A stretch of 64,000 nt of DNA, from NCBI RefSeq assembly GCF_002105195.1, contig NZ_MUHU01000013.1:1-64000 (forward strand), read 5' to 3'. Positions 9,767 through 18,371 of this stretch are shown piece by piece; within the stretch, counting starts at the first letter, position 1; the number at the start of each line of letters is the position of its first letter. This stretch comes from Derxia lacustris. Its GTDB lineage: Bacteria > Pseudomonadota > Gammaproteobacteria > Burkholderiales > Burkholderiaceae_E. Under the pieces are notes generated by a model, which searched no databases, was not told the DNA's origin, and saw only the letters and a list, made by a program, of their open reading frames with translations. Position numbers and translations under genes: made by a program.

Positions 9767-10563
9767 ACGCGGCGCGATCCGCCCTGGCGCGCGACAGCGC
9801 CCTGCCCGCCCTGCACCGCAGCCGCGTGCTGATTGCGCATGCCAGCCCGCTGCTCGCGGCCGGCCTGCAAGCCGCGCTGGCACCGGAGTTCGAGCTGATC
9901 GACACGCCGCCGGCCGGGCTTTGCGCGAGCGCGGCCGATGTGGTCATCGTCGACGAGCACGGCGCCGCCGACTGGAGCGCCGCGCGCTGCGCCGGCGCCG
10001 CGCAGGCGCCGCGCTGTCTGGTGGTGAGCCGCGATCTGCGCGGCGCCAGCGTGCGCCGGGCGCTGGAGCGCGGCGCCCACGGCTACGTCGGCATGGACAG
10101 CGCGCTGGCCGACATCGCGCACGCGGTGCACAGCCTCTGCCAGGGCCGGCGCTATCTGTGCGCGACCGCGTCGCTGCACATCGCCGACAGCTTTGCCGAC
10201 GACGCGCTCACGCCGCGCGAGCTGGAAGTGCTGGAGCTGATCTGCGCCGGCCTGTGCAACAAGTCGATCGGGCTGCGGCTGGGCATTGCGCTCGGCACGG
10301 TGAAGGCACATGTGCGCACGGTGCTGGCCAAGCTCGGCGTGGCCAGCCGCACCCAGGCGATCGCGACGGCACAACGGCGCGGCCTGCTGCCCGACGACGA
10401 ACTGGCCGAGGCGGCCCAAGGCGCGGACGCGGCAGCGGCAGACCCGGCGCCAAGGCCGCGCGCCCGGCCGGCCAAGCCGCCGGGCCGCCCGCTCAGCCCG
10501 AGCGCAGCGTCGGCGGCACCACGCCGGCCATCGCCGGCATGTGCTCGCGCATCAGCGCGATGA
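9763..10563 (+). CDS. LuxR-type regulator with degenerate receiver, coupled to catalase
   Basis: The protein has 266 residues and its ATG overlaps the catalase stop. The N-terminal half looks like a receiver fold (SRVLIAHASPLLAAGLQAAL ... DVVIVDEHG ... GAHGYVGMDSALADI). The acidic pair that normally follows strand 1 is replaced by HA, and the conserved lysine near the end is absent (GYVGMD). The Asp in VIVDEHG remains. Phosphorylation by a kinase is therefore doubtful. The C-terminal LuxR HTH is intact (LTPRELEVLELICAG, GTVKAHVRTVLAKLGV). The last 50 residues are a Pro/Ala/Arg-rich tail whose coding overlaps the end of the convergent LysR gene by about 70 bp. It may sense a ligand or oxidant to control katA (inference). 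Confidence 0.8.
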   Translation: MNAARSALARDSALPALHRSRVLIAHASPLLAAGLQAALAPEFELIDTPPAGLCASAADVVIVDEHGAADWSAARCAGAAQAPRCLVVSRDLRGASVRRALERGAHGYVGMDSALADIAHAVHSLCQGRRYLCATASLHIADSFADDALTPRELEVLELICAGLCNKSIGLRLGIALGTVKAHVRTVLAKLGVASRTQAIATAQRRGLLPDDELAEAAQGADAAAADPAPRPRARPAKPPGRPLSPSAASAAPRRPSPACARASAR

Positions 10564-11458
10564 AGGCGCGCAGCCGCGCCGGCAGCCAGGGCGCCGGCGG
10601 ATAGACCAGATGCACCGCCAGCGGCGCCGCCTGCCAGTCGGGCACCAGATGCAGCAGCCGGCCCTCGGCCAGATCGTCGACCACGGTCCAGGCCGAGACG
10701 ATGGCCACGCCCAGGCCCGCGAGCGCCGCGCTGCGCAGCGCGAACAGGCTGTCGGTGGCCAGGCGCGGCGCGAAGGCCAGCTCGGCGACCGCGCCGCTGC
10801 CGGCGTGGCGCAGGCTGGTGGCGCGGTAGTAGTAGGTCTTGAGCGCCAGCCAGGGCAGCGCGCCGAGCGCATCGATGCCGGGCGGCACGCCGCCGCAGCA
10901 TTCGGCAACGAGGGCCGGCGCCGCGACCACCACACGCGGCACCTCGGCCAGCCGGATCGCCACCAGCCCTTCGTCCTCGACCGGGCCGACATGGATCGCG
11001 CAATCGACGCCCTCGCGCGCGAAATCGGGCGCGCGGTCGTGCAGCAGCCATTCGATCGACACCTGCGGATGGGCGCGCAGGAAGGCCACCAGCGGCCCGA
11101 TCAGCTGGCCCTGGCCAAACGCATGCGGCGCCACCACGCGCAGCGGGCCGCGCGCCACCTCGCCGCCGGCGCGCAGGTCTTCGGTCATCTCGGTCCAGCG
11201 CGCGACCAGATCGCGGCTGCTGGCGGCGCAGCGCGCGCCGTCCTCGGTCAGCGTCACGCCGCGCGTCGAGCGCTGGAACAGCCGCAGGCCGAGCAGACGT
11301 TCGAGCAGTTGCAGCCGCCGGCTCACCGTGGGCTGGGTGCTGCCCAGCCGCAGCGCGGCCGCCGACAGCGAGCCGGCATCGACCACGGCAAGAAAGGTTT
11401 GCAGCAGGCCGAGCCGGTCGACGCCGGCCTGGCTGGGGAAATCGGCTTCATCGGTCAT
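10493..11458 (-). CDS. LysR-family transcriptional regulator
   Basis: This 321-residue protein has an N-terminal winged HTH (about residues 16-75: LQTFLAVVDAGSLSAAALRL, STQPTVSRRLQLLERLLG, LFQRSTRGVTLTEDG) and a C-terminal periplasmic-binding-protein-like effector domain, the standard LysR layout. It is divergent from the MFS exporter gene at 11554 with a 95-bp gap, and in this family the divergent neighbour is the usual target. The effector is unknown. Its 3' end overlaps the end of the regulator gene on the plus strand. Confidence 0.9.
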   Translation of the reverse strand: MTDEADFPSQAGVDRLGLLQTFLAVVDAGSLSAAALRLGSTQPTVSRRLQLLERLLGLRLFQRSTRGVTLTEDGARCAASSRDLVARWTEMTEDLRAGGEVARGPLRVVAPHAFGQGQLIGPLVAFLRAHPQVSIEWLLHDRAPDFAREGVDCAIHVGPVEDEGLVAIRLAEVPRVVVAAPALVAECCGGVPPGIDALGALPWLALKTYYYRATSLRHAGSGAVAELAFAPRLATDSLFALRSAALAGLGVAIVSAWTVVDDLAEGRLLHLVPDWQAAPLAVHLVYPPAPWLPARLRAFIALMREHMPAMAGVVPPTLRSG

Positions 11459-11553
11459 GCGCCAAGCGTATAGCCCGTGTGCGGGCCGCGCGTCTACCGG
11501 CGCGCCGCTCCGGCACCGACACTGCGCGCATTCCTTCTGCGGAGATTCAAGCC

Positions 11554-12735
11554 ATGTCAGCCATTCCCGTCACGCATGACACGCCTTCGAGCGGCCTGGT
11601 GCTGCTGCTGGCCTCCGGCGCCGGCCTCGCGGTCGCGTCGCTCTATTACAGCCAGCCGATCCTGGCCGATCTGGCGCGCGACCTGGGCGCCAGCCCGCGC
11701 CAGATCGGCGCCGTGCCGATGCTCACCCAGCTCGGCTATGCGCTCGGCATCCTGCTGCTCACGCCGCTCGGCGACCGCTTCGACCGGCGCCGCGTGATCC
11801 TGGTGAAGTCGGCGCTGCTCACGGCGGCGCTGCTGCTGAGCGCCGTGGCGCCGGGCATCGGCGCGCTGCTGGCGGCCAGCGCGGCGCTCGGTCTGGTCGC
11901 CACGCTGGCGCAGGACATCGTGCCGGCCGCCGCCGCGCTGGCGCCGGTGGCGGTGCGCGGCCGGGTGGTCGGCACGGTGATGACCGGGCTGCTGCTCGGC
12001 ATCCTGCTGTCGCGCGTGGCCAGCGGCCTGATCGCGGCGCAATGGGGCTGGCGCACGGTGTATGCGGGCGCGGCGGCGAGCATCGTGCTGATCGGTCTGG
12101 CGTCGGCGCGCTGGCTGCCGTCGATTCCGCCGACCAGCACGCTGTCCTGGGGCCAGCTGCTGGCTTCGCTGGGCGGACTGTGGCGCCAGCAGCCCGAGCT
12201 GCGCCGCGCGGCGCTGGCGCAGGGGCTGCTGTCGCTCGGCTTCAGCGCCTTCTGGTCGACGCTGGCGGTGATGCTGCATGCCGACTTCGGCCTGGGCAGC
12301 GCGGCGGCCGGCGCGTTTGGCCTGGCCGGCGCGGCCGGTGCGCTGGCCGCGCCGCTGGCCGGCCGGCTGGCCGACAAGCGCGGCCCGGCGCGAGTCACGC
12401 GGCTGGGCGCCGGGCTGGCGGCGCTGGCCTTTGCGGCGATGGCGCTGATGCCGCTGCTGCCGGCGCCGCTGCGGCTGGCGCTCATCGTGGCCAGCGCGGT
12501 CGGCTTCGACTTCGGCATCCAGGCCACGCTGGTCGCGCATCAGACCATCGTCTACGGGCTCGATCCGGCGGCGCGCAGCCGGCTCAATGCGCTGCTGTTC
12601 GGCGGCGTGTTCCTGGGCATGGCGGCCGGCGCGGCGCTCGGCAGTCTGGCGCTGGCGAGCCTGGGCTGGATCGGCGTGGTGGCGCTGGCGACGGCCGCGA
12701 GCCTGGCGGCGCTGGCGGTGCGGCTGGCGCGCTGA
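11554..12735 (+). CDS. MFS transporter (drug/metabolite exporter type)
   Basis: This 393-residue protein has about twelve hydrophobic helices. The MFS signature GDRFDRRRVIL lies in the loop between helices 2 and 3, and an equivalent GRLADKRGPARV lies after helix 8. The N-terminus ASLYYSQPILADLARDLG is typical of the YtbD/AraJ-like exporter group. It faces a LysR gene and is followed by an isochorismatase-like hydrolase, a common trio (LysR, MFS, YcaC-like). It probably exports a small toxic compound; substrate unknown. The start at MSAIPVTHD was chosen because the upstream in-frame extension is not membrane-protein-like. Confidence 0.88.
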   Translation: MSAIPVTHDTPSSGLVLLLASGAGLAVASLYYSQPILADLARDLGASPRQIGAVPMLTQLGYALGILLLTPLGDRFDRRRVILVKSALLTAALLLSAVAPGIGALLAASAALGLVATLAQDIVPAAAALAPVAVRGRVVGTVMTGLLLGILLSRVASGLIAAQWGWRTVYAGAAASIVLIGLASARWLPSIPPTSTLSWGQLLASLGGLWRQQPELRRAALAQGLLSLGFSAFWSTLAVMLHADFGLGSAAAGAFGLAGAAGALAAPLAGRLADKRGPARVTRLGAGLAALAFAAMALMPLLPAPLRLALIVASAVGFDFGIQATLVAHQTIVYGLDPAARSRLNALLFGGVFLGMAAGAALGSLALASLGWIGVVALATAASLAALAVRLAR

Positions 12736-12894
12736 AAAGGCGGGCCGGCAGCGGCGCCGCCCGCCGCCGGCATCCGCCCTTGGGACTAGCGCGCCTCGGC
12801 CCGGCATGCGATGCGGCGCCGGCCGCGCGCCAGCACGATGACCCGGTCCCTGCCCCTGGCGGCAGGCATCGCAACCACCGACGAGAGGTGTCTC

Positions 12895-13548
12895 ATGGCC
12901 ATCACCGCCCAGGCCGTCCCCGGCCCCCTGCTGCTCAGCCCCAAGGACCACACGCTCATCCTCATCGACTTCCAGTCGCAGATGGCCTTCGCCACGCATT
13001 CCATCGACGCCGTCCTGCTGCGCAACAACGCGGCGCTGGTGGCGAGCGGCGCAGCCGGCTTCGGCGTCTCGACCATCCTCACCACCGTGGCCGAGAAGAG
13101 CTTCTCGGGCCCGATGTTCGACGAGATCACCGCGCCCTTCCCCGGGCAGAAGCTGTTCGACCGCACCTCGATGAACACCTGGGAAGACGCCGCCGTGATC
13201 GGCGAGGTCAACCGACTCGGCAAGGAGCGCATCGTGCTGGCCGGGCTGTGGACCGGCGTCTGCATCGTCGGCCCGGCGCTGTCGGCAATCGCCCAGGGCT
13301 TCGAGGTCTACTTCATCGCCGATGCCTGCGGCGACGTGTCGGACGAGGCGCACGAGCGCGCCGTGGCCCGCATGATCCAGGCCGGCGCCCGCCCCATGAC
13401 TTCGCTGCAATACCTGCTCGAACTCCAGCGCGACTGGGCCCGCAGCGAGACCTACGACTTCACCACCGGCGTGGCGCGCAAGTACGGCGGCGCCTACGGC
13501 CTCGGCGTCACCTACGCCAAGACCATGTTCAACGCGCACGAGGGCTGA
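12895..13548 (+). CDS. Isochorismatase-family cysteine hydrolase (YcaC-like)
   Basis: The protein has 217 residues. The cysteine-hydrolase triad is visible: Asp25 in LILIDFQSQM, Lys86 in PFPGQKLFD, and Cys123 in GLWTGVCIVG. The sequence follows YcaC-like hydrolases rather than true isochorismatases (KSFSGPMFDEI, FDRTSMNTWED). A good ribosome binding site (GAGAGG) precedes ATG 12895. The substrate is unknown in this subfamily. It probably belongs with the upstream MFS gene under LysR control, although 160 bp separate them. Confidence 0.88.
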   Translation: MAITAQAVPGPLLLSPKDHTLILIDFQSQMAFATHSIDAVLLRNNAALVASGAAGFGVSTILTTVAEKSFSGPMFDEITAPFPGQKLFDRTSMNTWEDAAVIGEVNRLGKERIVLAGLWTGVCIVGPALSAIAQGFEVYFIADACGDVSDEAHERAVARMIQAGARPMTSLQYLLELQRDWARSETYDFTTGVARKYGGAYGLGVTYAKTMFNAHEG

Positions 13549-13564
13549 TCGGCCCAGGCCGCGC

Positions 13565-13617
13565 GAGGGCGCGGGCCCTGCCGGAGCGATCCGGCGGTGC
13601 CCGCGCCCTCGTTGTTT
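13565..13617. terminator. Strong hairpin between convergent genes
   Basis: A perfect 12-bp GC-rich stem (GAGGGCGCGGGC at 13565-13576 with GCCCGCGCCCTC at 13599-13610) encloses a second inner hairpin (GCCGGA/TCCGGC). GTTGTTT follows on the plus strand. It fills the gap between the YcaC-like gene and the end of XapX, so it probably terminates the plus-strand transcript. Confidence 0.75.
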
Positions 13618-13889
13618 CAGCCGCGCGGCTTGTTGTCCTCGCGCGCCACCGGCGCGCAGGCCGGCAGCTGGCCGAACACATGCGGCTTCACCTGCTCGTG
13701 CAGCCAGCTCTGGCGCGCCGCCGGCGTGCCGAAGTGATCGCGGAAGAACGGCGGAATCTGCTCGCCGAGCAGGATGCCCAGCAGCCCGACCAGCGCCACC
13801 ACCGGCGGCGCCGGCGAACGCACATTGAGCAGCGCATACACCACGCCGACGAGCAGCCCCGCGGCGAGCGAGGCGAGATAGGTCTTCAT
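13617..13889 (-). CDS. XapX domain-containing small membrane protein
   Basis: This 90-residue protein begins MKTYLASLAAGLLVGVVYAL. It has two hydrophobic segments separated by the short loop LNVRSPAPPVVALVGLLGI and the GEQIPP motif, the XapX signature. The C-terminal 40 residues are soluble and unassigned. XapX proteins are two-helix membrane proteins of unknown function first noted near xanthosine genes. It diverges from the amidohydrolase at 14073. The intervening 183 bp should contain both promoters. Confidence 0.82.
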   Translation of the reverse strand: MKTYLASLAAGLLVGVVYALLNVRSPAPPVVALVGLLGILLGEQIPPFFRDHFGTPAARQSWLHEQVKPHVFGQLPACAPVAREDNKPRG

Positions 13890-14072
13890 GCGGCCAACTC
13901 CGGAACAGAGAACGGGCCGGCCCCGGCGGCCGGCGCTGCGCGGCTTCGAGCCTGTGCCCGCGCCGGCCGGCGCCGAACCCCCGTCGGGCCGGCCGGCACT
14001 CGTCCGAAGGGACGATGCGCGCGCATCCGGCGCCACCTAGCCTGACCCGATGCCCATCCCGAGCGCCCAGCC

Positions 14073-15959
14073 ATGACCACTCCCTCGCCCGACCTCGTCC
14101 TGTTCAACGGCCGCTTCACCACGCTCGACCGCGCCAATCCGCAGGCCAGCGCCGTCGCCATCGCCGACGGCCGCTTCGTGCGCGTGGGCGACGACGCCGA
14201 GGTGCTGGCGCTGGCCGGCCCGGCCACGCGCCGCATCGACCTGGGCGGCCGGCCGGTGCTGCCCGGCCTGATCGACAACCATCTGCACCTGATTCGCGGC
14301 GGGCTCAACTTCAACCTGGAGCTGCGCTGGGACGGCGTGCGCAGCCTGGCCGACGCGATGGCGATGCTGCGGGCCCAGGTGGCGATCACGCCGGCGCCGC
14401 AATGGGTGCGCGTGGTCGGCGGCTTTACCGAGCACCAGTTCGCCGAAAAGCGCCTGCCGACGCTCGACGAGCTGAACGCGGTCGCACCCGACACGCCGGT
14501 GTTCCTGCTCCATCTCTACGACCGCGCGCTGCTCAATGCGGCGGCCCTGCGCGCCGTCGGCTACGACCGCAACACCCAGGCGCCGCCCGGCTGCGAGATC
14601 GCCCACGACGCCGCCGGCAACCCGACCGGCCTGCTGCTGGCCAAGCCCAATGCCGCCATCCTCTACGCCACGCTGGCCAAGGGCCCGAAGCTGCCGCGCG
14701 AATACCAGGTGAACTCGACGCGCCACTTCATGCGCGAGCTGAACCGGCTCGGCGTCACCGGCGCCATCGATGCCGGCGGCGGCTTCCAGAACTATCCCGA
14801 GGACTACGAGGTGATCCGCGAACTGGCCGACGCCGGCCAGCTCACCGTGCGCCTGGCCTACAACCTGTTCACGCAAAAGCCCAAGGAGGAGAAGGCCGAC
14901 TTCCTGCGCTGGGCCGCGTCGTCGACCTACAAGCAGGGCACGGACTACTTCCGCCACAACGGCGCCGGCGAAATGCTGGTGTTCTCGGCCGCCGACTTCG
15001 AGGACTTCCGCGAGCCGCGCCCCGAACTCGCGCCCGGCATGGAAGACGACCTCGAAGCCGTGGTCCGCGTGCTGGCCGAGAACCGCTGGCCCTGGCGCAT
15101 GCACGCCACCTACGACGAGAGCATCGCGCGCGCGCTCGACGTGTTCGAGAAGGTGAACCGCGAGGTGCCGCTGGCCGGCCTCAACTGGTTCTTCGACCAT
15201 GCCGAGACGATTTCGCAGCGCTCGATCGACCGGATTGCCGCGCTCGGCGGCGGCGTGGCGGTGCAGCACCGCATGGCCTATCAGGGCGAGTACTTCGTCG
15301 AGCGCTACGGCGCGCGCGCCGCCGAGGCGACGCCGCCGGTGCAGGCGATGCTGGCCTCGGGCATTCCGGTGTCGGCCGGCACCGATGCGACGCGCGTGGC
15401 CTCGTACAACCCGTGGGTGTCGCTGAGCTGGCTGGTCACGGGGCGCACCGTGGGCGGGCTTCAGCTCTACCCGCGCCATCTCTGCGTCGACCGCGACACC
15501 GCGCTGCGCATGTGGACCGAGAAGGTCACCTGGTTCTCGGCCGAGGAAGGCCGCAAGGGCCGCATCGAGGCCGGCCAGCTCGCCGACCTGATCGTGCCCG
15601 ACCGCGATTTCTTCAGCTGCGCCGAGGCCGACATCGCCGACACCAGCGCCCTGCTCACGGTCGTGGGCGGGCGCGTGGTCTGGGGCGCGGGCGCCTTCGC
15701 CGGGCTGGACGAAGCGCCGCCGCCGGCCATGCCCGACTGGTCGCCGGTGCGGCGCTGGGGCGGCTACGGCGCCTGGGGCGAGGCCGACGGCGCGCCCTTG
15801 CAGGCCCGGCTCGACCGGCGCGCGCTGGCCGCCTGCGGCTGCGGCACGGCCTGCGGCGTGCACGGCCATGCGCACGGCAAGGCCTGGCTCGGCGCGGCGC
15901 CGACGAGCGACAGCGCCGGCTTCTGGGGCGCGCTCGGCTGCGCCTGCTGGGCGGTCTGA
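14073..15959 (+). CDS. Amidohydrolase, YtcJ-like (metal-dependent)
   Basis: This 628-residue member of the amidohydrolase superfamily (DUF6282/YtcJ-type) has the metal-binding HxH in GLIDNHLHL (His70, His72), a later FFDHAETIS histidine and GTDATRVASYNPW with the catalytic-type Asp. The substrate is unknown; relatives hydrolyse C-N bonds in small molecules. The last 40 residues are unusually rich in Cys and His (ACGCGTACGVHGHAHGK and GALGCACWAV), which suggests an extra metal-binding tail. DoxX follows after 2 bp and a kinase-like gene follows that directly, so the three are an operon. Confidence 0.87.
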   Translation: MTTPSPDLVLFNGRFTTLDRANPQASAVAIADGRFVRVGDDAEVLALAGPATRRIDLGGRPVLPGLIDNHLHLIRGGLNFNLELRWDGVRSLADAMAMLRAQVAITPAPQWVRVVGGFTEHQFAEKRLPTLDELNAVAPDTPVFLLHLYDRALLNAAALRAVGYDRNTQAPPGCEIAHDAAGNPTGLLLAKPNAAILYATLAKGPKLPREYQVNSTRHFMRELNRLGVTGAIDAGGGFQNYPEDYEVIRELADAGQLTVRLAYNLFTQKPKEEKADFLRWAASSTYKQGTDYFRHNGAGEMLVFSAADFEDFREPRPELAPGMEDDLEAVVRVLAENRWPWRMHATYDESIARALDVFEKVNREVPLAGLNWFFDHAETISQRSIDRIAALGGGVAVQHRMAYQGEYFVERYGARAAEATPPVQAMLASGIPVSAGTDATRVASYNPWVSLSWLVTGRTVGGLQLYPRHLCVDRDTALRMWTEKVTWFSAEEGRKGRIEAGQLADLIVPDRDFFSCAEADIADTSALLTVVGGRVVWGAGAFAGLDEAPPPAMPDWSPVRRWGGYGAWGEADGAPLQARLDRRALAACGCGTACGVHGHAHGKAWLGAAPTSDSAGFWGALGCACWAV

Positions 15960-15961
15960 GC

Positions 15962-16351
15962 ATGGGCGTCGATCTCTCGTCGCGCGGCGCGCGGCTGCTG
16001 CTGGTGCTGCTCACGGCGGCCTACTGGCAGGGCGGCGCGCTCAAGCTGCTCGACCACGCCGGCGCGGTCGCCGAGATGCAGCACTTCGGGCTGGCGCCGG
16101 CCGGGCTGTTCGCGGTCGCGGTGCCGGCCTTCGAGCTGCTGGCGGCGCTGGCGGTCATCCTCGGCCCCGGGCGCCGGCCGGCCGCCGTGGCGCTGGCGTT
16201 GTTCACGCTGGCCGCGTCGGTGCTGGCCAATCCGTTCTGGGCCCAGACCGGCCCCGGCCGCGCGATGACGATGAATGCCTTCTTCGAGCATCTGGGCCTG
16301 GTGGGCGGGCTGCTGCTGGTGGCGCACCGCCCGACCGACCGGGACCGCTGA
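15962..16351 (+). CDS. DoxX-family membrane protein
   Basis: This 129-residue protein has four hydrophobic helices. The N-terminal YWQGGALKLLDHAGAVAEMQ matches the DoxX segment that follows the first helix. A central AFELLAALAVILGPGRR and a C-terminal EHLGLVGGLLLVAHR are also typical. DoxX-like proteins are small inner-membrane proteins linked loosely to redox or sulphur metabolism; no specific role is shown here. It begins 2 bp after the amidohydrolase stop, so it is translated from the same message. Confidence 0.82.
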   Translation: MGVDLSSRGARLLLVLLTAAYWQGGALKLLDHAGAVAEMQHFGLAPAGLFAVAVPAFELLAALAVILGPGRRPAAVALALFTLAASVLANPFWAQTGPGRAMTMNAFFEHLGLVGGLLLVAHRPTDRDR

Positions 16352-17104
16352 ATGCAGCCCGCCGGGTCGGATGCCGCCACGCTGTGCGGCCTGCCGGCCT
16401 GGGGATGGCTGGGCGGGCTGGCGGTGGCGCTGCTGCTGGCGGCGCTGGCCTGGCGCCGCCGGGCCGCGCGGCAGGCCGCCAGCGCCTGCCCGCCCGAGCT
16501 GCTCGACTTCGTGCTGCAAGGCTTGCAGGGGCTCACGCTCCAGCTGCATGCGATTTCGGAAGACCTGCCGGCCGGCACCGTCGCCCAGGGCCGGCTGCGC
16601 GAGCTGCTGCTGTCGGCCGATCAGCTGATCGCGCTTGGCGCGGACGCCCAGCCGGCGCTGCCGCCCGCCGCGCGCCGCATGGCGCAGCTGCATGTGGTGG
16701 CCGGCGTCAGCGACGGCGACCCGGCCTGGCTGAAGGCGGCGCTGCGGCGGTTCGAGGCCGCGCGCCGGCAGCGCTTCAGCGCCGCCGCCGGCGAAGTGCT
16801 GGAGGACATCGTGCGCGAGGCGCTGGCCGCCGACGACCGGTCGGGCCGGCTGTGCTTCGAGTTCATCGATCTGGGGACGGCGCTGTGCCTGCGCCTGCAT
16901 CGCTGCGCCGGCGACAGCGCACCCGACGCACTCCCCGGCCCGAGCGGCACGGCCGACGACTGCGCGCTGCGGATCGCGGCGCTGGCGCGCACGCTCGGCG
17001 GCTCCAGCCATGCGCGCAACCTGGGCGCCGGCGGGCTCGATCTGACGATCGGCTTTCCGGCCGCGCGCTTGCAGGCGAGCGACCGGGCGCGCCGGCGCCG
17101 CTGA
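16352..17104 (+). CDS. Degenerate membrane-anchored histidine-kinase-like protein
   Basis: This 250-residue protein begins directly after the DoxX stop codon. After one membrane helix (about residues 20-38) it aligns by eye with the kinase core of propeller-type sensors such as the one at 4379. ELLDFVLQGLQGLTLQLHAI corresponds to the H-box ([20 protein letters not shown]), with the phospho-accepting His replaced by Leu. A HATPase-like part follows (GEVLEDIVREAL, then ALRIAALARTLGGSS and GGLDLTIGFP), but the N-box Asn and the DDG motif are missing. It is therefore probably a pseudokinase that cannot bind ATP or be phosphorylated. A scaffolding or sensing role with the amidohydrolase/DoxX pair is possible. 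GC3 is high, so it is a real gene. Confidence 0.65.
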   Translation: MQPAGSDAATLCGLPAWGWLGGLAVALLLAALAWRRRAARQAASACPPELLDFVLQGLQGLTLQLHAISEDLPAGTVAQGRLRELLLSADQLIALGADAQPALPPAARRMAQLHVVAGVSDGDPAWLKAALRRFEAARRQRFSAAAGEVLEDIVREALAADDRSGRLCFEFIDLGTALCLRLHRCAGDSAPDALPGPSGTADDCALRIAALARTLGGSSHARNLGAGGLDLTIGFPAARLQASDRARRRR

Positions 17105-17263
17105 TCAGAGCGAGCAGGCTTCCTTGCAGCTGGCGGCGGCCGAGCCGGCATCGGGCCCCGGTGTCGCTGCCGCCGGTCGGTCGGTCAGTGCGCCGGCCAG
17201 CGCGGCCAGCACGGCCAGGCGCCAGAACCAGCGCCGCAGCTGCGGCACTCGAATGCGGTCCAT
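17105..17263 (-). CDS. Hypothetical small protein with N-terminal hydrophobic segment
   Basis: A 52-residue frame reads MDRIRVPQLRRWFWRLAVL and then a hydrophobic stretch, then a Pro/Ala-rich part ending in CKEACSL. The basic start plus hydrophobic core resembles a signal peptide or a single membrane anchor, and two cysteines lie at the end. I recognise no family. A start 15 codons further upstream is also possible. It ends next to the pseudokinase gene and lies between that gene and the AraC gene. It may be a small secreted protein or a chance frame. Confidence 0.35.
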   Translation of the reverse strand: MDRIRVPQLRRWFWRLAVLAALAGALTDRPAAATPGPDAGSAAASCKEACSL

Positions 17264-17372
17264 GTCTTGCCCTTTCGCGACCCGGGGTCGCGCGCGATCG
17301 AACATGGCCGCAGTGTCGGCAGCCGCGCGGCGCGGGTCTTGAAGCCTTGGCGCCGGCTTGAACGAAAGTGCG

Positions 17373-18260
17373 CTAGCCGCGCGCCGCGCGACGCCAGGCG
17401 CCGGGCGTGCAGCCGGTCGCGCGCGCGAACACCCGGGTGAAATGGCTCTGGTCGGCAAACCCGGCCTCGGCGGCAATCTCGGCCAGCGAACGGTCGCTGG
17501 CAGCCAGCAGGCCGCGCGCGCGCTCCACGCGCTGTTGCAGCAGCCACCGATGCGGCGTCTGGCCCAGGCTGTGCCGGAAGGCGCGGATGAAATGCGCCCG
17601 CGACAGCGCGCAGGCTTCGGCGACGGCGGCGATGCTGGTCGCGCCGCCGCCCGTCAGCAGCAGCTCGGTCGCGGTCGCCAGCTGGCTGCGCGACAGCCGG
17701 GCCGGCGCGGCCGGCGCCGGCGCTCGGCCCGGCCGCGCGAGCCGCAGGCCGATGGCAATGCCCAGTTGCTCGACGAACAGCGCCTCGTCCGGCCGGGGCC
17801 GGTCGAGCGCCGGCAGCAGCGCCTGCGCCAGATGGGTCAGCACATCGTCCTGCCGCAGCAGGCTGCAATCCGGCTGGCCGCCGCCGATGCGCTCGAAGAA
17901 CTGCGGCGGGAATTCGATGAGCAGGAAGTCGAAGCCGCTGCAAATGTCGGCGCGGTAGTCGGCGCTGAAATCGCGCAGGTAGTAAGCGCCGCGCTGGAAT
18001 TCGCAAGTGCGCGCGGCCCGTCCGCCGAGCACGCGGCGCCGATGGCCGGGCGCCAGCGACAGGCCGAACAGATGGCCGCGATCCGAGCCGTCGGTGGCGA
18101 CATGGCCGAGCTGGCGGCTGTCGTGGCGCTTGCGATAGAGCCGCAGCTCGCCGGCCACGAGTTCGCGGTCGAGGCTCAGGCTCGACTGGCTGCAACCGAG
18201 CGAATCGGCCGGTCGCGGCGCGGGCAGCGATTGGGGCAGGACGGCGGCTTGAATGGGCAT
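17373..18260 (-). CDS. AraC-family transcriptional regulator
   Basis: The protein has 295 residues. An N-terminal ligand or dimerisation region (about 1-170) without a recognised motif is followed by the paired AraC helix-turn-helix (about 195-293): TSIAAVAEACALSRAHFIRA, FRHSLGQTPHRWLLQQRVER and SLAEIAAEAGFADQSHFTRV. The spacing and the FADQSHFTRVF motif are canonical. It lies just downstream of the TonB receptor on the same strand (about 110 bp), an arrangement often seen for regulators of outer-membrane receptors, so the receptor is a plausible target. Confidence 0.9.
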   Translation of the reverse strand: MPIQAAVLPQSLPAPRPADSLGCSQSSLSLDRELVAGELRLYRKRHDSRQLGHVATDGSDRGHLFGLSLAPGHRRRVLGGRAARTCEFQRGAYYLRDFSADYRADICSGFDFLLIEFPPQFFERIGGGQPDCSLLRQDDVLTHLAQALLPALDRPRPDEALFVEQLGIAIGLRLARPGRAPAPAAPARLSRSQLATATELLLTGGGATSIAAVAEACALSRAHFIRAFRHSLGQTPHRWLLQQRVERARGLLAASDRSLAEIAAEAGFADQSHFTRVFARATGCTPGAWRRAARG

Positions 18261-18371
18261 GCGGTTCTCCTTCCGGGGCCGCTGCGAAACGGCGCGCGAC
18301 CGACCGGTGTCGACTGCGACCGAGCCTAACCGACACGGGTGACAGCGTGCCGCCGGTTGCAGGCGCCGACC

